Source: Alphaproteobacteria bacterium
GTDB taxonomy: Bacteria; Pseudomonadota; Alphaproteobacteria; Rhodobacterales; Rhodobacteraceae
Assembly: GCA_030425395.1 (NCBI GenBank)
Contig: JAUIAS010000017.1
Location: 1-64,000 of the forward strand
DNA length: 64,000 nucleotides
Direction of reading: 5' to 3'
The notes below the pieces were generated by a model. That model was not told where the DNA came from, made no database searches, and was given only the letters and a program-made list of their open reading frames with translations. Both the position numbers and the translations under genes were made by a program. Of this stretch, positions 48,279-58,664 are shown in pieces; position 1 is the first letter of the stretch; every line of letters starts with the position of its first letter.

Positions 48279-49094
48279 ATGGATATGCAGTCAGTGGCCG
48301 ACCGGGGGCTGGTCCTGTTGGGATGCGGCAAGATGGGGTCGGCGATGTTGGCCGGTTGGCTGGCCGGTGGGCTGCCAGCCACGTCCGTTTACGTGATCGA
48401 CCCGGCACCGTCTGACTGGGTCAACGCACAGGGCGTGAACATAAACACGGACCTTCCCGCGGCACCCGCAATCGTTCTGGTCGCAGTCAAGCCGCAGATG
48501 ATGGCCGAGGCTTTGCCAACGGCCGCCACAATGGGTGGCGGTGACACGCTGTTCGTGTCCGTGGCCGCAGGCACACCAATGTCATATTTTGAATCCATCC
48601 TTGGCGCGGGCACGCCCGTGGTGCGCGCCATGCCCAACACCCCTGCCGCGATTGGCAAGGGCATTACCGCACTGATCGGGAATGACCACGCCAACGCTGA
48701 CCATGTCGCGCTTGCCCGCGCATTGTTATCCGCAGTGGGGCAGACAGTGGAGCTACAGGACGAAGCGCAGATGGATGCGGTAACCGGGGTCAGCGGGTCT
48801 GGCCCGGCCTATGTGTTCCACCTGATCGAAACGCTGGCCGCTGCCGGTGTGGCGCAGGGCCTGCCGGACGAAATGGCGATGCAACTGGCCAAGGCGACGG
48901 TCGCCGGAGCAGGTGCCCTTGCCGAGGCGGCCGAGGAAGACCCCGCGCAACTGCGGGTGAACGTCACCAGCCCCAACGGCACCACGCAGGCCGCGCTTGA
49001 GGTGCTTATGGATGACGCTGCGGGTTTCCCGCCACTGTTGACCAAGGCGGTTGCCGCCGCCGCCAACCGATCAAGGGAGTTGTCCCGTGGCTGA
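48279..49094 (+). CDS. proC: Pyrroline-5-carboxylate reductase
   Basis: This 271-residue enzyme reduces 1-pyrroline-5-carboxylate to L-proline with NAD(P)H. The NADPH-binding motif is LVLLGCGKMGSAMLAGWL, VRAMPNTPAAIGKG is the middle motif and AVTGVSGSGPAYVFHLIE the C-terminal signature. ATG at 48279, behind AAAGGGGG, is preferred over an upstream start that would overlap the ybjN-like gene. Its 3' end overlaps the csaA-like start by eight bases. Confidence 0.96.
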   Translation: MDMQSVADRGLVLLGCGKMGSAMLAGWLAGGLPATSVYVIDPAPSDWVNAQGVNINTDLPAAPAIVLVAVKPQMMAEALPTAATMGGGDTLFVSVAAGTPMSYFESILGAGTPVVRAMPNTPAAIGKGITALIGNDHANADHVALARALLSAVGQTVELQDEAQMDAVTGVSGSGPAYVFHLIETLAAAGVAQGLPDEMAMQLAKATVAGAGALAEAAEEDPAQLRVNVTSPNGTTQAALEVLMDDAAGFPPLLTKAVAAAANRSRELSRG

Positions 49095-49425
49095 TCTGTC
49101 CTTTGACGATTTTCTGAAGGTTGATATCCGGGTCGGCCGCGTCGTGGACGCCCAGCCCTTTCCGGAGGCACGCAAGCCCGCAATCAAGCTGTGGGTCGAT
49201 TTTGGCGGTGACATCGGTGTGCGGAAATCTTCCGCTCAAATCACCCGGCATTACGCGCCAGAAGAAATTGTGGGAAAACAGGTCATGGCCGTGGTGAACT
49301 TTCCGCCCCGTCAAATCGGGCCGTTCATGTCGGAAATCCTCGTACTCGGGTTGCCGGATGCCGACGGCGAGATTGTCCTGATCGGCCCGGATCAGGACGT
49401 GCCTATTGGCGGACGGATGCACTAA
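49087..49425 (+). CDS. CsaA-like tRNA-binding (EMAP) domain protein
   Basis: This 112-residue OB-fold protein matches CsaA: FDDFLKVDIRVGRVVDAQPFPEARKPAIKLWVDFG, ITRHYAPEEIVGKQVMAVVNFPPRQIG and SEILVLGLPDADGEI. B. subtilis CsaA acts in protein export and binds preproteins; the domain also binds tRNA in other proteins. GTG at 49087 has AAGGGAG seven bases upstream. It overlaps the end of proC and, convergently by four bases, tdk. Confidence 0.9.
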   Translation: MADLSFDDFLKVDIRVGRVVDAQPFPEARKPAIKLWVDFGGDIGVRKSSAQITRHYAPEEIVGKQVMAVVNFPPRQIGPFMSEILVLGLPDADGEIVLIGPDQDVPIGGRMH

Positions 49426-50006
49426 CCAGCGTCACCGACAGCAGCGCGCCAGTGTCGTCGGCAGAGAGATTGATAGGTTTCGTTGCCCCCGATCTGCACC
49501 TGATCGCCAGCCAGTTGCGCCTTGCCGTCGGTCCCCAGACGCACCACCATTGTCGCCTTCTTGCCGCAGTGGCAGATGGTGCGCACTTCGCGCATTTCAT
49601 CCGCCCATGCCAATAGCGCCGCCGAACCCGGGAACAGTTCGCCCTGAAAATCGACGCGCAGTCCGTAGCACATCACCGGCACATTCAGGTCATCGACTGC
49701 GCGTGCCAGTTGCCAGACCTGATCCTTGGTCAGAAACTGTGCCTCATCGACAAAGACGCAGGCAACTGGCCCCTCCTGTTGTCGCGCCGCGATACGCGCG
49801 AACAGATCGTCGGTGGCGGTGAAGGTATCCGCCTCTTGGCCGATGCCGATGCGCGATGCGATCCGCCCGGCCCCGGCCCTGTCATCCAGATTGGCGGTCA
49901 GCAAATAGGTTTGCATCCCGTTTTCACGATAATTGTGGGACGCCTGAAGAAGCACCGTCGATTTTCCGGCGTTCATGGTCGAGTAATTGAAGAAAAGCTT
50001 GGGCAT
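49422..50006 (-). CDS. tdk: Thymidine kinase
   Basis: This 194-residue enzyme phosphorylates thymidine with ATP in the salvage pathway. Walker A appears as YSTMNAGKST, the Walker B/catalytic region as CVFVDEAQFL, and a zinc site as ICHCGKKA with CRRHW near the C-terminus. ATG at 50006 (MPKLFFNYSTMNAGK) is the family start; 14 upstream codons are not supported. Confidence 0.95.
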   Translation of the reverse strand: MPKLFFNYSTMNAGKSTVLLQASHNYRENGMQTYLLTANLDDRAGAGRIASRIGIGQEADTFTATDDLFARIAARQQEGPVACVFVDEAQFLTKDQVWQLARAVDDLNVPVMCYGLRVDFQGELFPGSAALLAWADEMREVRTICHCGKKATMVVRLGTDGKAQLAGDQVQIGGNETYQSLCRRHWRAAVGDAG

Positions 50007-50072
50007 GTGGATCGCATAAACCGGCCCGCCACGCGCGGCAAGCCGCAACGCATGACGAATTCGGCACGGCCA

Positions 50073-51200
50073 TTAACCGTGCCGCTGAACCACGACCGAC
50101 CCCACGGAGTACCCCGCGCCAAAGGAACAGATGATACCGATATCGCCATCTGCCAGATCGTCCGAGTATTTGGAAAACGCAATGATCGACCCCGCCGAAG
50201 AGGTGTTGGCGTAGTCTTGCAGAATGTTGGGTTGTTCACCGGCTTCCGGCTCCCGGCCCAAAACCTTGCGTCCGATAAAATCGTTCATCGATTTGTTGGC
50301 TTGGTGCAGCCAGAGCCGCTTGATCTCGTCACGGTCGATGCCCTCATCCGACATGTGCGCGCCCATATGCGCGCTCACCATGGGGAGAACCTCCTTGAAC
50401 ACCTTTCGGCCGTTCTGCATGAACTGCATGTCGCGGCGGTCGGCCACGCCGTCGGGCCGGGATCGGCGCAAGAACCCGTTGTTGTTGCGGATGTTGTTGG
50501 AAAACTCTGTCGCGCAGCGTGTCGAGCGTATTTCGAAGCAAGGGCCTTTTGCGTCTTCGACAGGTTCGATCACAACGGCCGTGGCCACATCGCCAAAGAT
50601 GAAATGGCAATCCCGGTCGCGCCATTCCAGATGTGCCGAACAAATCTCGGGATTGACCACCAGCGCCCTGCGCACGGACCCGGCCCGTACCATATCAGCA
50701 GCAGCTTGAATGCCGAAGGTGGCCGAGGAACACGCGACGTTCATGTCAAAGGCAAAGCCCTGCACGCCCAGCAATTTCTGGATTTCGATGGCCACCGCCG
50801 GATAGGCGCGTTCCATGTTGGACGCGGCGCAGATCACCAGATCAACATCCTCCGCACGGCACCCGGCCTGCGCCAGCGCCTTGTTCGCGGCATCGACACC
50901 CATCTCTGCCATCAGTGATGGTTCTTCATCGTCGCGCTGGCGCAGCAGGGGATGCATCACACTGGGATCAAGGACACCTGATTTGTCGATGACATAACGC
51001 TGTTCGATGCCGCTGGCCTTTTGAATGAACTCTTCTGAAGAATAGTCCTTGGCCGGCAGATCGCCTGCGTCGATCGCTTGGGCGTTTTGTGCGTTGTAAA
51101 GATCGACATAGGCGTTGAACGCCTCGACGAGTTCGGCATTGGTGATGATGTTGGCGGGTGTGAAAACCCCCGAACCTGTAATCGCTGGCCTGATCGTCAC
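50073..51200 (-). CDS. Beta-ketoacyl-ACP synthase III family enzyme
   Basis: This 375-residue thiolase-fold enzyme has the KAS III catalytic triad: Cys157 in MNVACSSATFG, His299 in LWLHQANKSMN and Asn332 in YANTSSAGS. It is about 55 residues longer than canonical FabH, mainly from an N-terminal insertion (about residues 28-65). It may start fatty-acid chains from an unusual acyl-CoA or have another Claisen substrate. It is divergent from the aromatic-acid locus and shares its 173-base intergenic region. Confidence 0.9.
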   Translation of the reverse strand: MTIRPAITGSGVFTPANIITNAELVEAFNAYVDLYNAQNAQAIDAGDLPAKDYSSEEFIQKASGIEQRYVIDKSGVLDPSVMHPLLRQRDDEEPSLMAEMGVDAANKALAQAGCRAEDVDLVICAASNMERAYPAVAIEIQKLLGVQGFAFDMNVACSSATFGIQAAADMVRAGSVRRALVVNPEICSAHLEWRDRDCHFIFGDVATAVVIEPVEDAKGPCFEIRSTRCATEFSNNIRNNNGFLRRSRPDGVADRRDMQFMQNGRKVFKEVLPMVSAHMGAHMSDEGIDRDEIKRLWLHQANKSMNDFIGRKVLGREPEAGEQPNILQDYANTSSAGSIIAFSKYSDDLADGDIGIICSFGAGYSVGSVVVQRHG

Positions 51201-51303
51201 GGTGCACCCCCTGTCAGATTTTGATGGAAATTACCGATGCATCCGAGATTGAGCAAGCCTGTGCGAGGGAAATAGGTGGTGGGTCAGTTGTTTTATGCCT
51301 GAA

Positions 51304-51340
51304 ACTTTAAGCTTGAAATAAAAATCGACTTCTCTAGCAT
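51304..51340 (+). promoter_or_regulatory. Candidate promoter and operator of the aromatic-acid locus
   Basis: TTGAAA (51313-51318), a 16-base spacer and TAGCAT (51335-51340) form a plausible promoter. ACTTTAAGCTTGAAAT at 51304-51319 is an imperfect palindrome centred on AAGCTT that covers the -35, the kind of site MarR proteins use. The MarR gene at 54423 is the natural candidate regulator. Confidence 0.45.
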
Positions 51341-51373
51341 CGCAGGTGACTCGTGCAGGATGGAGGCGACGGA

Positions 51374-53671
51374 ATGAAGGTTCTATGTCTGGGAGGCGGG
51401 CCCGCTGGCCTCTACTTTGCGATATCCCTCAAGCTGCGCCAGCCGGATGCACAGGTCACCGTCATGGAGCGCAACAGGGCTGACGATACGTTTGGCTGGG
51501 GGGTCGTGTTGTCCGATGAGACGCTCGACAATCTCGAGGCCAACGACCCGGTTAGTGCTGCGGAGATCCGATCGCATTTTGCCTATTGGGATGACATTGC
51601 CCTGCATCACAAGGGCGAGCGGTTGGTATCCTCCGGCCACGGGTTCTGCGGGATTGGACGCAAGCAATTGCTTTTGATTCTGCAGGCCCGTGCGCAGGAA
51701 TTGGGAATTGATCTGCAGTTTGAGGCGGAGGTTGCAGAGGCATCGGCCTATATGGACGACTACGACATCGTGGTTGCCTCGGACGGGTTGAATTCGCGCA
51801 CCCGAACCGAATTCAGTGACACGTTCCAGCCGGATGTCGATCTGCGCACCTGCCACTTTGTCTGGCTTGGCACTCATCAGAAATTTGACGATGCCTTTAC
51901 GTTCATCTTTGAGCAAACCGAGCACGGCTGGATCTGGGTTCACGCCTATCAGTTCAATGACGATACAGCGACATTCATCGTCGAATGCGGGCCTGAGACG
52001 TTCGAAAAGTTTGGCTTTGCGGACATGACGCAGGAAGAATCCATCGCCACCTGCGAAGAGATATTCAAAGACTATCTTGGCGGTCATTCCCTTATGACCA
52101 ACGCAAATCACATCCGGGGCTCTGCCTGGATCCGGTTCCCACGTGTTCTGTGCAGCAAGTGGTCGCACAAGAATGTGGTGCTGATGGGTGATGCGGCTGC
52201 GACGGCGCATTTTTCCATTGGGTCGGGGTCCAAGCTGGCCATGGAAAGTGCGATTTCTCTGGCTCAACTGGTCACTGAGGAAACCAATCTGGATCGTGCC
52301 TTTGAACGATATGAGGATGAACGCCGTCTGGAAGTGCTGCGCCTGCAATCGGCGGCGCGAAATTCGCTGGAATGGTTCGAAGAGGTGGAACGCTATCTCG
52401 ATCTGGATCCGGTGCAGCTCAATTATTCATTGCTCACCCGGTCCCAGCGGATCAGCCACGAAAACTTGCGCGAACGCGATCCCGAATGGTTGGCTGGCGC
52501 GGAAAAGTGGTTTCAGGAACGCGCGGGGGCCGCGCCGGACGCGCCGGTGCGTGCACCGATGTTTGCCCCTTACAGGCTGCGGAAAATGGAGCTTGCCAAC
52601 CGCATCGTTGTGTCGCCCATGGCGCAATACAAGGCGGTGGATGGCTGTCCCACCGATTGGCACCTGATCCATTACGGTGAGCGCGCGAAGGGCGGTGCCG
52701 GTCTGGTCTATACCGAAATGACCTGTGTATCGGATACCGGTCGGATCACGCCGGGCTGCCCGGGGCTGTACGCGCCCGAGCACACGGCCGCTTGGCGGCG
52801 GCTGACGGATTTCGTGCACAGCGAAACAAAAGCGCGCATCTGCTGCCAGATCGGGCATTCGGGACGCAAGGGATCCACCCGCATCGGATGGGAGGGAATG
52901 GACAAACCGCTGGTTCGTGGAAACTGGGACCTGTTGTCCGCCTCGGCGGTGCCATGGTCGGCCGAAAACGCGACGCCGCGCGAAATTACCCGCACCGAGA
53001 TGACCGAAATCCGCGATCAGTTTGTTAATGCTGCCTTGATGGCCGACCGCGCGGGCTTTGACATGATCGAACTGCACGCGGCACATGGATATCTCTTGTC
53101 GTCGTTTATCAGCCCGATGTCCAATATCCGCCGCGATGACTATGGCGGATCACTGGAAAACCGAATGCGCTATCCGCTGGAGGTTTTCGCGGCAATGCGC
53201 GCGGTCTGGCCGGAGGCCAAGCCGATGTCGGTGCGCATTTCCGCAAATGACTGGGTCGGTGACGATGGTGTGACGCCGCCTGAGGCGGTCGAAATCGCGC
53301 GGATGTTCCACGCGGCAGGGGCTGATATCATCGACGTTTCCGCTGGCCAGACCTCGACCGAGGCGCGCCCCGTTTATGGGCGGATGTTCCAGACCCCGTT
53401 CTCCGACCGTATCCGAAACGAGGCAGGGATCGCGACCATGGCGGTGGGCAATATCTATGAGGCCGATCACGCCAATTCCATCTTGCTCGCAGGGCGTGCC
53501 GATCTGGTGGCGGTGGGACGGCCCCATCTCTCTGACCCGTATTGGACCCTGCACGAAGGGGCCCGCATCGGGGATCGGAATGCATTCTGGCCCCTGCCTT
53601 ATGAGGCCGGGCGGGATCAGTTCTGGCGGCTTGCGGATCGCGAGGCCGAAGCAGAGGCAGAGCGGGTATGA
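51374..53671 (+). CDS. Fused FAD monooxygenase/OYE reductase, 2-aminobenzoyl-CoA monooxygenase/reductase (salicylyl-CoA 5-hydroxylase) type
   Basis: This 765-residue protein joins two flavoenzymes. Residues 1-385 are an aromatic FAD monooxygenase ([16 protein letters not shown] dinucleotide motif and [16 protein letters not shown]). From about residue 394 it is an old-yellow-enzyme-type NADH:flavin oxidoreductase ([52 protein letters not shown]). The fusion is the architecture of Azoarcus 2-aminobenzoyl-CoA monooxygenase/reductase and of proteins annotated as bifunctional salicylyl-CoA 5-hydroxylase/oxidoreductase. It would hydroxylate and then reduce an aromatic CoA ester, removing aromaticity. 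ATG at 51374 starts MKVLCLGGG. It heads an operon with a four-base overlap to the SDR gene. Confidence 0.9.
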   Translation: MKVLCLGGGPAGLYFAISLKLRQPDAQVTVMERNRADDTFGWGVVLSDETLDNLEANDPVSAAEIRSHFAYWDDIALHHKGERLVSSGHGFCGIGRKQLLLILQARAQELGIDLQFEAEVAEASAYMDDYDIVVASDGLNSRTRTEFSDTFQPDVDLRTCHFVWLGTHQKFDDAFTFIFEQTEHGWIWVHAYQFNDDTATFIVECGPETFEKFGFADMTQEESIATCEEIFKDYLGGHSLMTNANHIRGSAWIRFPRVLCSKWSHKNVVLMGDAAATAHFSIGSGSKLAMESAISLAQLVTEETNLDRAFERYEDERRLEVLRLQSAARNSLEWFEEVERYLDLDPVQLNYSLLTRSQRISHENLRERDPEWLAGAEKWFQERAGAAPDAPVRAPMFAPYRLRKMELANRIVVSPMAQYKAVDGCPTDWHLIHYGERAKGGAGLVYTEMTCVSDTGRITPGCPGLYAPEHTAAWRRLTDFVHSETKARICCQIGHSGRKGSTRIGWEGMDKPLVRGNWDLLSASAVPWSAENATPREITRTEMTEIRDQFVNAALMADRAGFDMIELHAAHGYLLSSFISPMSNIRRDDYGGSLENRMRYPLEVFAAMRAVWPEAKPMSVRISANDWVGDDGVTPPEAVEIARMFHAAGADIIDVSAGQTSTEARPVYGRMFQTPFSDRIRNEAGIATMAVGNIYEADHANSILLAGRADLVAVGRPHLSDPYWTLHEGARIGDRNAFWPLPYEAGRDQFWRLADREAEAEAERV

Positions 53672-54426
53672 GCCTGACCGGCCAACATGCGATCGTGACA
53701 GGCGGCGGCACCGGCACCGGTGCGGCGATTGCGCTGGCGCTGGCCCATGCAGGAGCCAAAGTAACCGTGATGGGGCGCCGCGAAGCCCCGTTGCGCGAGG
53801 TGGCAGGCCAGCATCGCTTTGTCGGCTACGTTACCTGCGACGTGACCGATCCCGTCGCGCTGCGCGCGGCCTTTGCACAGGCGCGGGGGCTGAACGGGAC
53901 TGTGGATATCGTGGTGGCGAATGCCGGCGCAGCCAACAGCGTGCCCTTTCGCAAGGCCACCGCCGAAGATTTCCAATCCATGCTGGATGTAAACCTCAAG
54001 GGGGTGTTCAACAGCTTTCAGGCTGGTCTGGGCGACATGGAACAGGCAGGGGGCGGACGGCTGATTGCCATCGCCTCCACTGCGGGTCTCAAAGGGTATC
54101 CTTATGTATCGGGCTATTGCGCGGCCAAGCACGGTGTCGTGGGGCTCGTGCGGGCATTGGCGCTTGAACTGGCACGCAGCGGTGTGACAGTGAACGCGGT
54201 ATGCCCCGGGTTTATCGAAACGCCGCTTCTGGACCGGTCCATCGCCAATATTGTGGACAAGACCGGAATGAGCCCCGAAGATGCGGCCAAATCACTGCGC
54301 CGGTCAAACCCCCAAGGTCGTTTCATACAGCCCGATGAGGTTGCGCAGACCGTGCTGTGGTTGTGCAGCGACGCGGCGCGGTCGGTGAATGGCCACGCGC
54401 TGTCAGTGTCGGGGGGCGAGATATGA
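53668..54426 (+). CDS. SDR-family NAD(P)-dependent oxidoreductase
   Basis: This 252-residue short-chain dehydrogenase has the cofactor motif [21 protein letters not shown], catalytic Ser-Tyr-Lys in [22 protein letters not shown] and the PG motif [11 protein letters not shown]. In this locus it probably oxidises a hydroxyacyl-CoA produced after dearomatisation. It overlaps its neighbours by four bases on both sides. Confidence 0.92.
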   Translation: MSLTGQHAIVTGGGTGTGAAIALALAHAGAKVTVMGRREAPLREVAGQHRFVGYVTCDVTDPVALRAAFAQARGLNGTVDIVVANAGAANSVPFRKATAEDFQSMLDVNLKGVFNSFQAGLGDMEQAGGGRLIAIASTAGLKGYPYVSGYCAAKHGVVGLVRALALELARSGVTVNAVCPGFIETPLLDRSIANIVDKTGMSPEDAAKSLRRSNPQGRFIQPDEVAQTVLWLCSDAARSVNGHALSVSGGEI

Positions 54427-54881
54427 GCAGACCCGAAACCGATGCCGAGCCCGCGAGCAAGGCGCGCCTGCGCCTGTGGCTGCGTTTGTTGCGCCTCACA
54501 CGCACCATTGAATCGGATCTGCGGGAAAACCTGCGCCGCGATCATGGCACAACGCTTCCGCGTTTCGACGTGATGGCGGCCCTGTCGCGGCACCGCGATG
54601 GCCTGCGGATGAGTCAGCTTTCGGGTGTGTTGCGTGTCTCGAACGGGAACGTGACCGGGATCATCGACCGGCTGGTCGAGGACGGCCATGTCGAACGTGT
54701 CCCGGTTCAGGGTGACCGGCGCGCATCGCATGTGCGTCTGACCGCTGCCGGACAGGATGAATTCGCGCGGCAGGCTGCCGCGCATGAAGTATGGATCGAC
54801 AAGGCATTGGAAAATCTGGACCCGCAAGAGGCCCACGCCATGACCCAACGCCTTGCCCAATTGGTTAAGAAGGAGAGCTGA
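54423..54881 (+). CDS. MarR-family transcriptional regulator
   Basis: This 152-residue protein has a MarR winged helix ([62 protein letters not shown]) and flanking dimer helices. Regulators beside aromatic-acid CoA pathways often sense the CoA thioester, so it may control this operon from the site near 51304. The ATG overlaps the SDR stop (ATGA). Confidence 0.92.
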   Translation: MSRPETDAEPASKARLRLWLRLLRLTRTIESDLRENLRRDHGTTLPRFDVMAALSRHRDGLRMSQLSGVLRVSNGNVTGIIDRLVEDGHVERVPVQGDRRASHVRLTAAGQDEFARQAAAHEVWIDKALENLDPQEAHAMTQRLAQLVKKES

Positions 54882-54882
54882 C

Positions 54883-55683
54883 ATGCTCGCAGAGCCGAAA
54901 CATTTCCTGTGCCATATCGAAGGCGGCATCGCTACCGTTTCGCTGAACCGGCCCGAACGCAAGAACCCGCTGACCTTTGACAGCTATGCGGAACTTCGCG
55001 ACTGGTTCCGGGCGCTGGTCTATGAAGACGACATCAACGCCGTGGTTTTTGCGTCCACGGGGGGCAATTTTTCGTCCGGCGGCGATGTGCATGAAATTAT
55101 CGGGCCGCTCACGAAAATGAGCATGAAGGAACTGATGCAATTCACCCGCATGACGGGCGATCTGGTCAAGGCGATGGTCAATTGCGGCAAACCGATCATC
55201 GCGGCGATTGACGGCATTTGCGCGGGTGCGGGGGCGATCATTGCAATGGCTTCGGATTTGCGCATTGCAACGCCCGAGGCCAAGACGGCGTTTCTGTTCA
55301 CGCGCGTTGGGCTGGCCGGATGCGATATGGGCGCATGCGCGATCCTGCCGCGGATCATCGGACAGGGCCGCGCGGCTGACCTCCTGTATACGGGGCGGGC
55401 GATGAGTGCGGATGAAGGCGAACGCTGGGGGTTCTATAACCGGATCGTGGATGCCGGCGACCTCGATGACGCGGCCCGCGAGTTGGCCGCACGTATCGCG
55501 GCGGGACCGAATTTTGCCCATATGATGACCAAGACGATGTTGGCGCAGGAATGGTCCATGTCCATCGAACAGGCGATCGAGGCCGAGGCCCAGGCACAGG
55601 CCATTTGTATGCAGACCGGTGATTTCCACCGCGCCTACAATGCCTTTGTCGCCAAGGAAAAACCCGTGTTCGAGGGCGAGTGA
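54883..55683 (+). CDS. Enoyl-CoA hydratase family protein
   Basis: This 266-residue crotonase has oxyanion loops [19 protein letters not shown] and [20 protein letters not shown]. In anthranilate-type pathways a hydratase acts on the non-aromatic ring CoA ester, so hydration or ring hydrolysis is a plausible role. ATG at 54883 lies just after the marR stop and behind AAGGAGAG. Confidence 0.9.
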   Translation: MLAEPKHFLCHIEGGIATVSLNRPERKNPLTFDSYAELRDWFRALVYEDDINAVVFASTGGNFSSGGDVHEIIGPLTKMSMKELMQFTRMTGDLVKAMVNCGKPIIAAIDGICAGAGAIIAMASDLRIATPEAKTAFLFTRVGLAGCDMGACAILPRIIGQGRAADLLYTGRAMSADEGERWGFYNRIVDAGDLDDAARELAARIAAGPNFAHMMTKTMLAQEWSMSIEQAIEAEAQAQAICMQTGDFHRAYNAFVAKEKPVFEGE

Positions 55684-55712
55684 ATGGCGCATCCGTCAGG
55701 CACCTGCGCATG

Positions 55713-55760
55713 TGAGCCCCGTCGGAGCCTCCGGCGGGAGTATTTTGGGCCAGAAGAAGG
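55713..55760. repeat. Rhodobacterales-type intergenic repeat
   Basis: The gap between the hydratase and dehydrogenase genes holds GAGCCTCCGGCGGGAG followed by TATTTTGGGCCAGAAGAAG. From memory, closely similar motifs (a GC-rich hairpin plus TATTTTTGGCCAGAAGAAG) recur between genes in many Rhodobacterales genomes. Only one copy is in this window, so the repeat call rests on recall. Confidence 0.45.
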
Positions 55761-55771
55761 GGGCGTGCCTC

Positions 55772-56899
55772 ATGGCTGACCGGAGTTTTCTTGACTGGCC
55801 GTTCTTTGAAGACCGGCACCGCGAACTTGCGGCGGCGCTTGATGAATGGGCAGCGCAACATTTGCCGGTGGATCATAGCGACGTGGATGAAGCCTGCCGG
55901 GGGCTGGTGGCGGCGCTGGGCGCGGGTGGCTGGCTGCGTCACACCGGGACCACGCCGGATTTGCGCGCGATGTGCCTGATCCGCGAGACGCTCGCGCGTC
56001 ACGACGGGTTGGCGGATTTCGCCTTTGCCATGCAGGGACTGGGAATGGGGCCCGTGACGCTGTTTGGCAGCGACGATCAAAAATCCTGGTTGGACAAGAC
56101 GCGGGCCGGAACCGCGATTTCGGCCTTTGCCCTGACCGAACCCCGGTCGGGGTCGGATGTGGCCAATTCGGAAATGACCGCGCGCCGGGACGGTGATCAT
56201 TATGTTCTGGATGGTGAAAAGACGTGGATTTCAAACGGTGGCATCGCCGATGTCTATACCGTGTTCGCACGGACTGGCGAGGCACCGGGCGCAAAGGGGC
56301 TGTCGGTTTTCTTGGTGACGCCGGATCTGCCGGGGTTCAGCGTGGTGGAGCGGTTGGAAACCATCGCGCCCCATCCTCTGGCGCTGTTGCGGTTCGACGG
56401 GGTGCGGGTGCCGGCCTCTTCGCTTATCGGAGCCGCGGGCGAAGGGTTCCGAATCGCGATGAGCGTTCTGGACGTGTTCCGCCCGACCGTTGCCGCCGCC
56501 GCGCTGGGATTCGCGCGCCGGGCGCTGGATGAGGCGCTGGACCGTGTCACAAGCCGCCAGGTGCAGGGTGCGCCGTTGGCCAGTTTGCAGATGGTGCAGG
56601 GCCACATCGCGGACATGGCTCTGGAAGTCGATGCCGCGGCGTTGCTGGTTTATCGCGCGGCATGGGCGCGCGACAGCGGTGCGCCACGCACGACCCGCGA
56701 AGCGGCGATGGCCAAGCTTTATTCAACCGAAGCCGCGCAACGCGTCATAGATACGGCGGTTCAGTTGCACGGTGGTGAGGGTGTGCGCAGCGGCGGCGCG
56801 GTTGAGACGCTGTATCGCGAAATCCGCGCGCTGCGCATTTATGAAGGGGCGAGCGATGTCCAGAAGGTTGTGATCGCGCGTCAGACATTGGGACGATAG
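55772..56899 (+). CDS. Acyl-CoA dehydrogenase family protein
   Basis: This 375-residue FAD enzyme has the family signatures [37 protein letters not shown] and the C-terminal [35 protein letters not shown]. It oxidises an acyl-CoA and passes electrons to ETF. In the locus it would act on a ring-derived CoA ester. ATG at 55772 ([12 protein letters not shown]) is preferred; the longer frame would run through the repeat. Confidence 0.92.
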   Translation: MADRSFLDWPFFEDRHRELAAALDEWAAQHLPVDHSDVDEACRGLVAALGAGGWLRHTGTTPDLRAMCLIRETLARHDGLADFAFAMQGLGMGPVTLFGSDDQKSWLDKTRAGTAISAFALTEPRSGSDVANSEMTARRDGDHYVLDGEKTWISNGGIADVYTVFARTGEAPGAKGLSVFLVTPDLPGFSVVERLETIAPHPLALLRFDGVRVPASSLIGAAGEGFRIAMSVLDVFRPTVAAAALGFARRALDEALDRVTSRQVQGAPLASLQMVQGHIADMALEVDAAALLVYRAAWARDSGAPRTTREAAMAKLYSTEAAQRVIDTAVQLHGGEGVRSGGAVETLYREIRALRIYEGASDVQKVVIARQTLGR

Positions 56900-56915
56900 G
56901 CAAGGAGACGGCACG

Positions 56916-58535
56916 ATGCTGGGACCGACGGCGCATGAGGACACGTTTACACGCGACAACCTGCCGCCGCCGGAGGCGTGGCCGGAAATCCGGCTGGACG
57001 GGTTCGACTATCCCGATCATCTGAATGCGGCGGTGGAACTGACAGACCGCATGGTCGAAAAAGGTTTTGGCGACCGAACCGCGTTGATCGGCAATGGACG
57101 GCGACGGACCTACAAGGAACTCTCTGATTGGACCAACCGGTTGGCCCATGTGCTGGTAGAAGACCTTGGCGTGCGGCCCGGAAACCGGGTTCTGATCCGG
57201 TCGGCCAATAACCCCGCGATGGTGGCGTGCTGGCTGGCGGCAACCAAGGCAGGTGCCGTTGTTGTCAACACCATGCCTATGCTGCGGGCGGGGGAGCTGG
57301 CGCAGATCGTGGATATCGCCGAGGTGTCATTGGCGCTGTGTGATACGCGCCTGATGGACGAACTTGCCGAATGCGCGCGTGATAGTGGCTTTTTGCAAAA
57401 AGTGGTCGGGTTTGACGGGACCTCAAACCATGACGCCGAACTGGACCGGTTGGCCCTGCAAAAGCCGGTGACCTTTGATGCGGTGAACACGGGGCGCGAT
57501 GACGTTGCGCTTTTGGGGTTCACGTCGGGAACGACAGGCAAGCCCAAGGCCACGATGCATTTCCACCGTGACCTGCTGATTATTGCGGATGGATACGCCC
57601 GCGAGGTTTTGAACGTGGTGCCTGATGATGTGTTCGTAGGGTCGCCGCCGCTGGCGTTTACCTTCGGGCTGGGCGGGCTCGCGATTTTTCCCTTGCGCTT
57701 CGGGGCAGCGGCGACCCTGCTCGAACAGGCCACGCCGCCGAATATGATCGAGATCATCGAAAAATTCGGTGCGACGGTCTGTTTCACGGCACCGACCGCC
57801 TATCGCGCGATGCTGGCGGCGATGGAGGCGGGCGCGGATCTTTCGTCATTGCGGGCGGCGGTGTCTGCGGGTGAAACCCTGCCTGCGCCGGTGTATGAGG
57901 ACTGGATCGCCAAGACCGGCAAACCGATGCTGGACGGGATCGGGGCGACAGAGATGCTCCATATCTTTATCTCGAACCGGTTCGATGATCATCGACCGGC
58001 GTGCACCGGTAAACCGGTCACCGGCTATGAGGCGCGTATCGTCGATGATGAAGGCACGCCACTGCGCCCCGGTACGCCGGGGAGGCTAGCGGTGCGTGGG
58101 CCCACAGGGTGCCGCTATCTGGCTGATGATCGTCAGGGGGTCTATGTTCAGGACGGCTGGAACATCACCGGAGATACCTTTGTCATGGATGACGAAGGGT
58201 ATTTCCATTTTGCGGCGCGCAACGATGATATGATCAACTCATCGGGCTATAATATCGCGGGCCCCGAGGTCGAGGCCGCGCTGCTGGCGCATGAGGCGGT
58301 GGCCGATTGCGCGGTGATTGGTGTGCCCGACAGGGACCGGGGCAGCATTGTTCAGGCGCATGTTGTTCTGGCACCCGGGCATGATGCGTCGGACGAGATG
58401 ACCGTCAGGTTGCAAGATCACGTCAAGGCGTCGATCGCCCCTTACAAGTATCCGCGTTCGGTTGTGTTTTGCGACAGCCTGCCCAAGACCCCGACGGGTA
58501 AGATTCAGCGTTTCCGTCTCAGGCAGGGTGGCTAA
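56916..58535 (+). CDS. Benzoate/2-aminobenzoate-type CoA ligase
   Basis: This 539-residue ANL-superfamily enzyme activates an aromatic acid to its CoA thioester via an adenylate. The phosphate loop is GFTSGTTGKPKATMH, other motifs are GIGATEMLHIF and ARNDDMINSSGYNIAGPEVE, and the catalytic lysine is in KTPTGKIQRFRLR. The sequence is of the benzoate-CoA ligase subfamily; substrate (benzoate, anthranilate or salicylate) cannot be told from sequence. It supplies the substrate of the fused flavoprotein at 51374. Confidence 0.92.
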   Translation: MLGPTAHEDTFTRDNLPPPEAWPEIRLDGFDYPDHLNAAVELTDRMVEKGFGDRTALIGNGRRRTYKELSDWTNRLAHVLVEDLGVRPGNRVLIRSANNPAMVACWLAATKAGAVVVNTMPMLRAGELAQIVDIAEVSLALCDTRLMDELAECARDSGFLQKVVGFDGTSNHDAELDRLALQKPVTFDAVNTGRDDVALLGFTSGTTGKPKATMHFHRDLLIIADGYAREVLNVVPDDVFVGSPPLAFTFGLGGLAIFPLRFGAAATLLEQATPPNMIEIIEKFGATVCFTAPTAYRAMLAAMEAGADLSSLRAAVSAGETLPAPVYEDWIAKTGKPMLDGIGATEMLHIFISNRFDDHRPACTGKPVTGYEARIVDDEGTPLRPGTPGRLAVRGPTGCRYLADDRQGVYVQDGWNITGDTFVMDDEGYFHFAARNDDMINSSGYNIAGPEVEAALLAHEAVADCAVIGVPDRDRGSIVQAHVVLAPGHDASDEMTVRLQDHVKASIAPYKYPRSVVFCDSLPKTPTGKIQRFRLRQGG

Positions 58536-58664
58536 GGGCTTGCTCTTGGTGCGCAAGGCGGCAAAGATCGTGGCATAACGGCCCGGACATCGGGGCGAAA
58601 CAAAACCAAAGGTCGGAACAAACCGGCCCATTCAGAGACGAAATGTCCAAAAGGGAGACACGAG

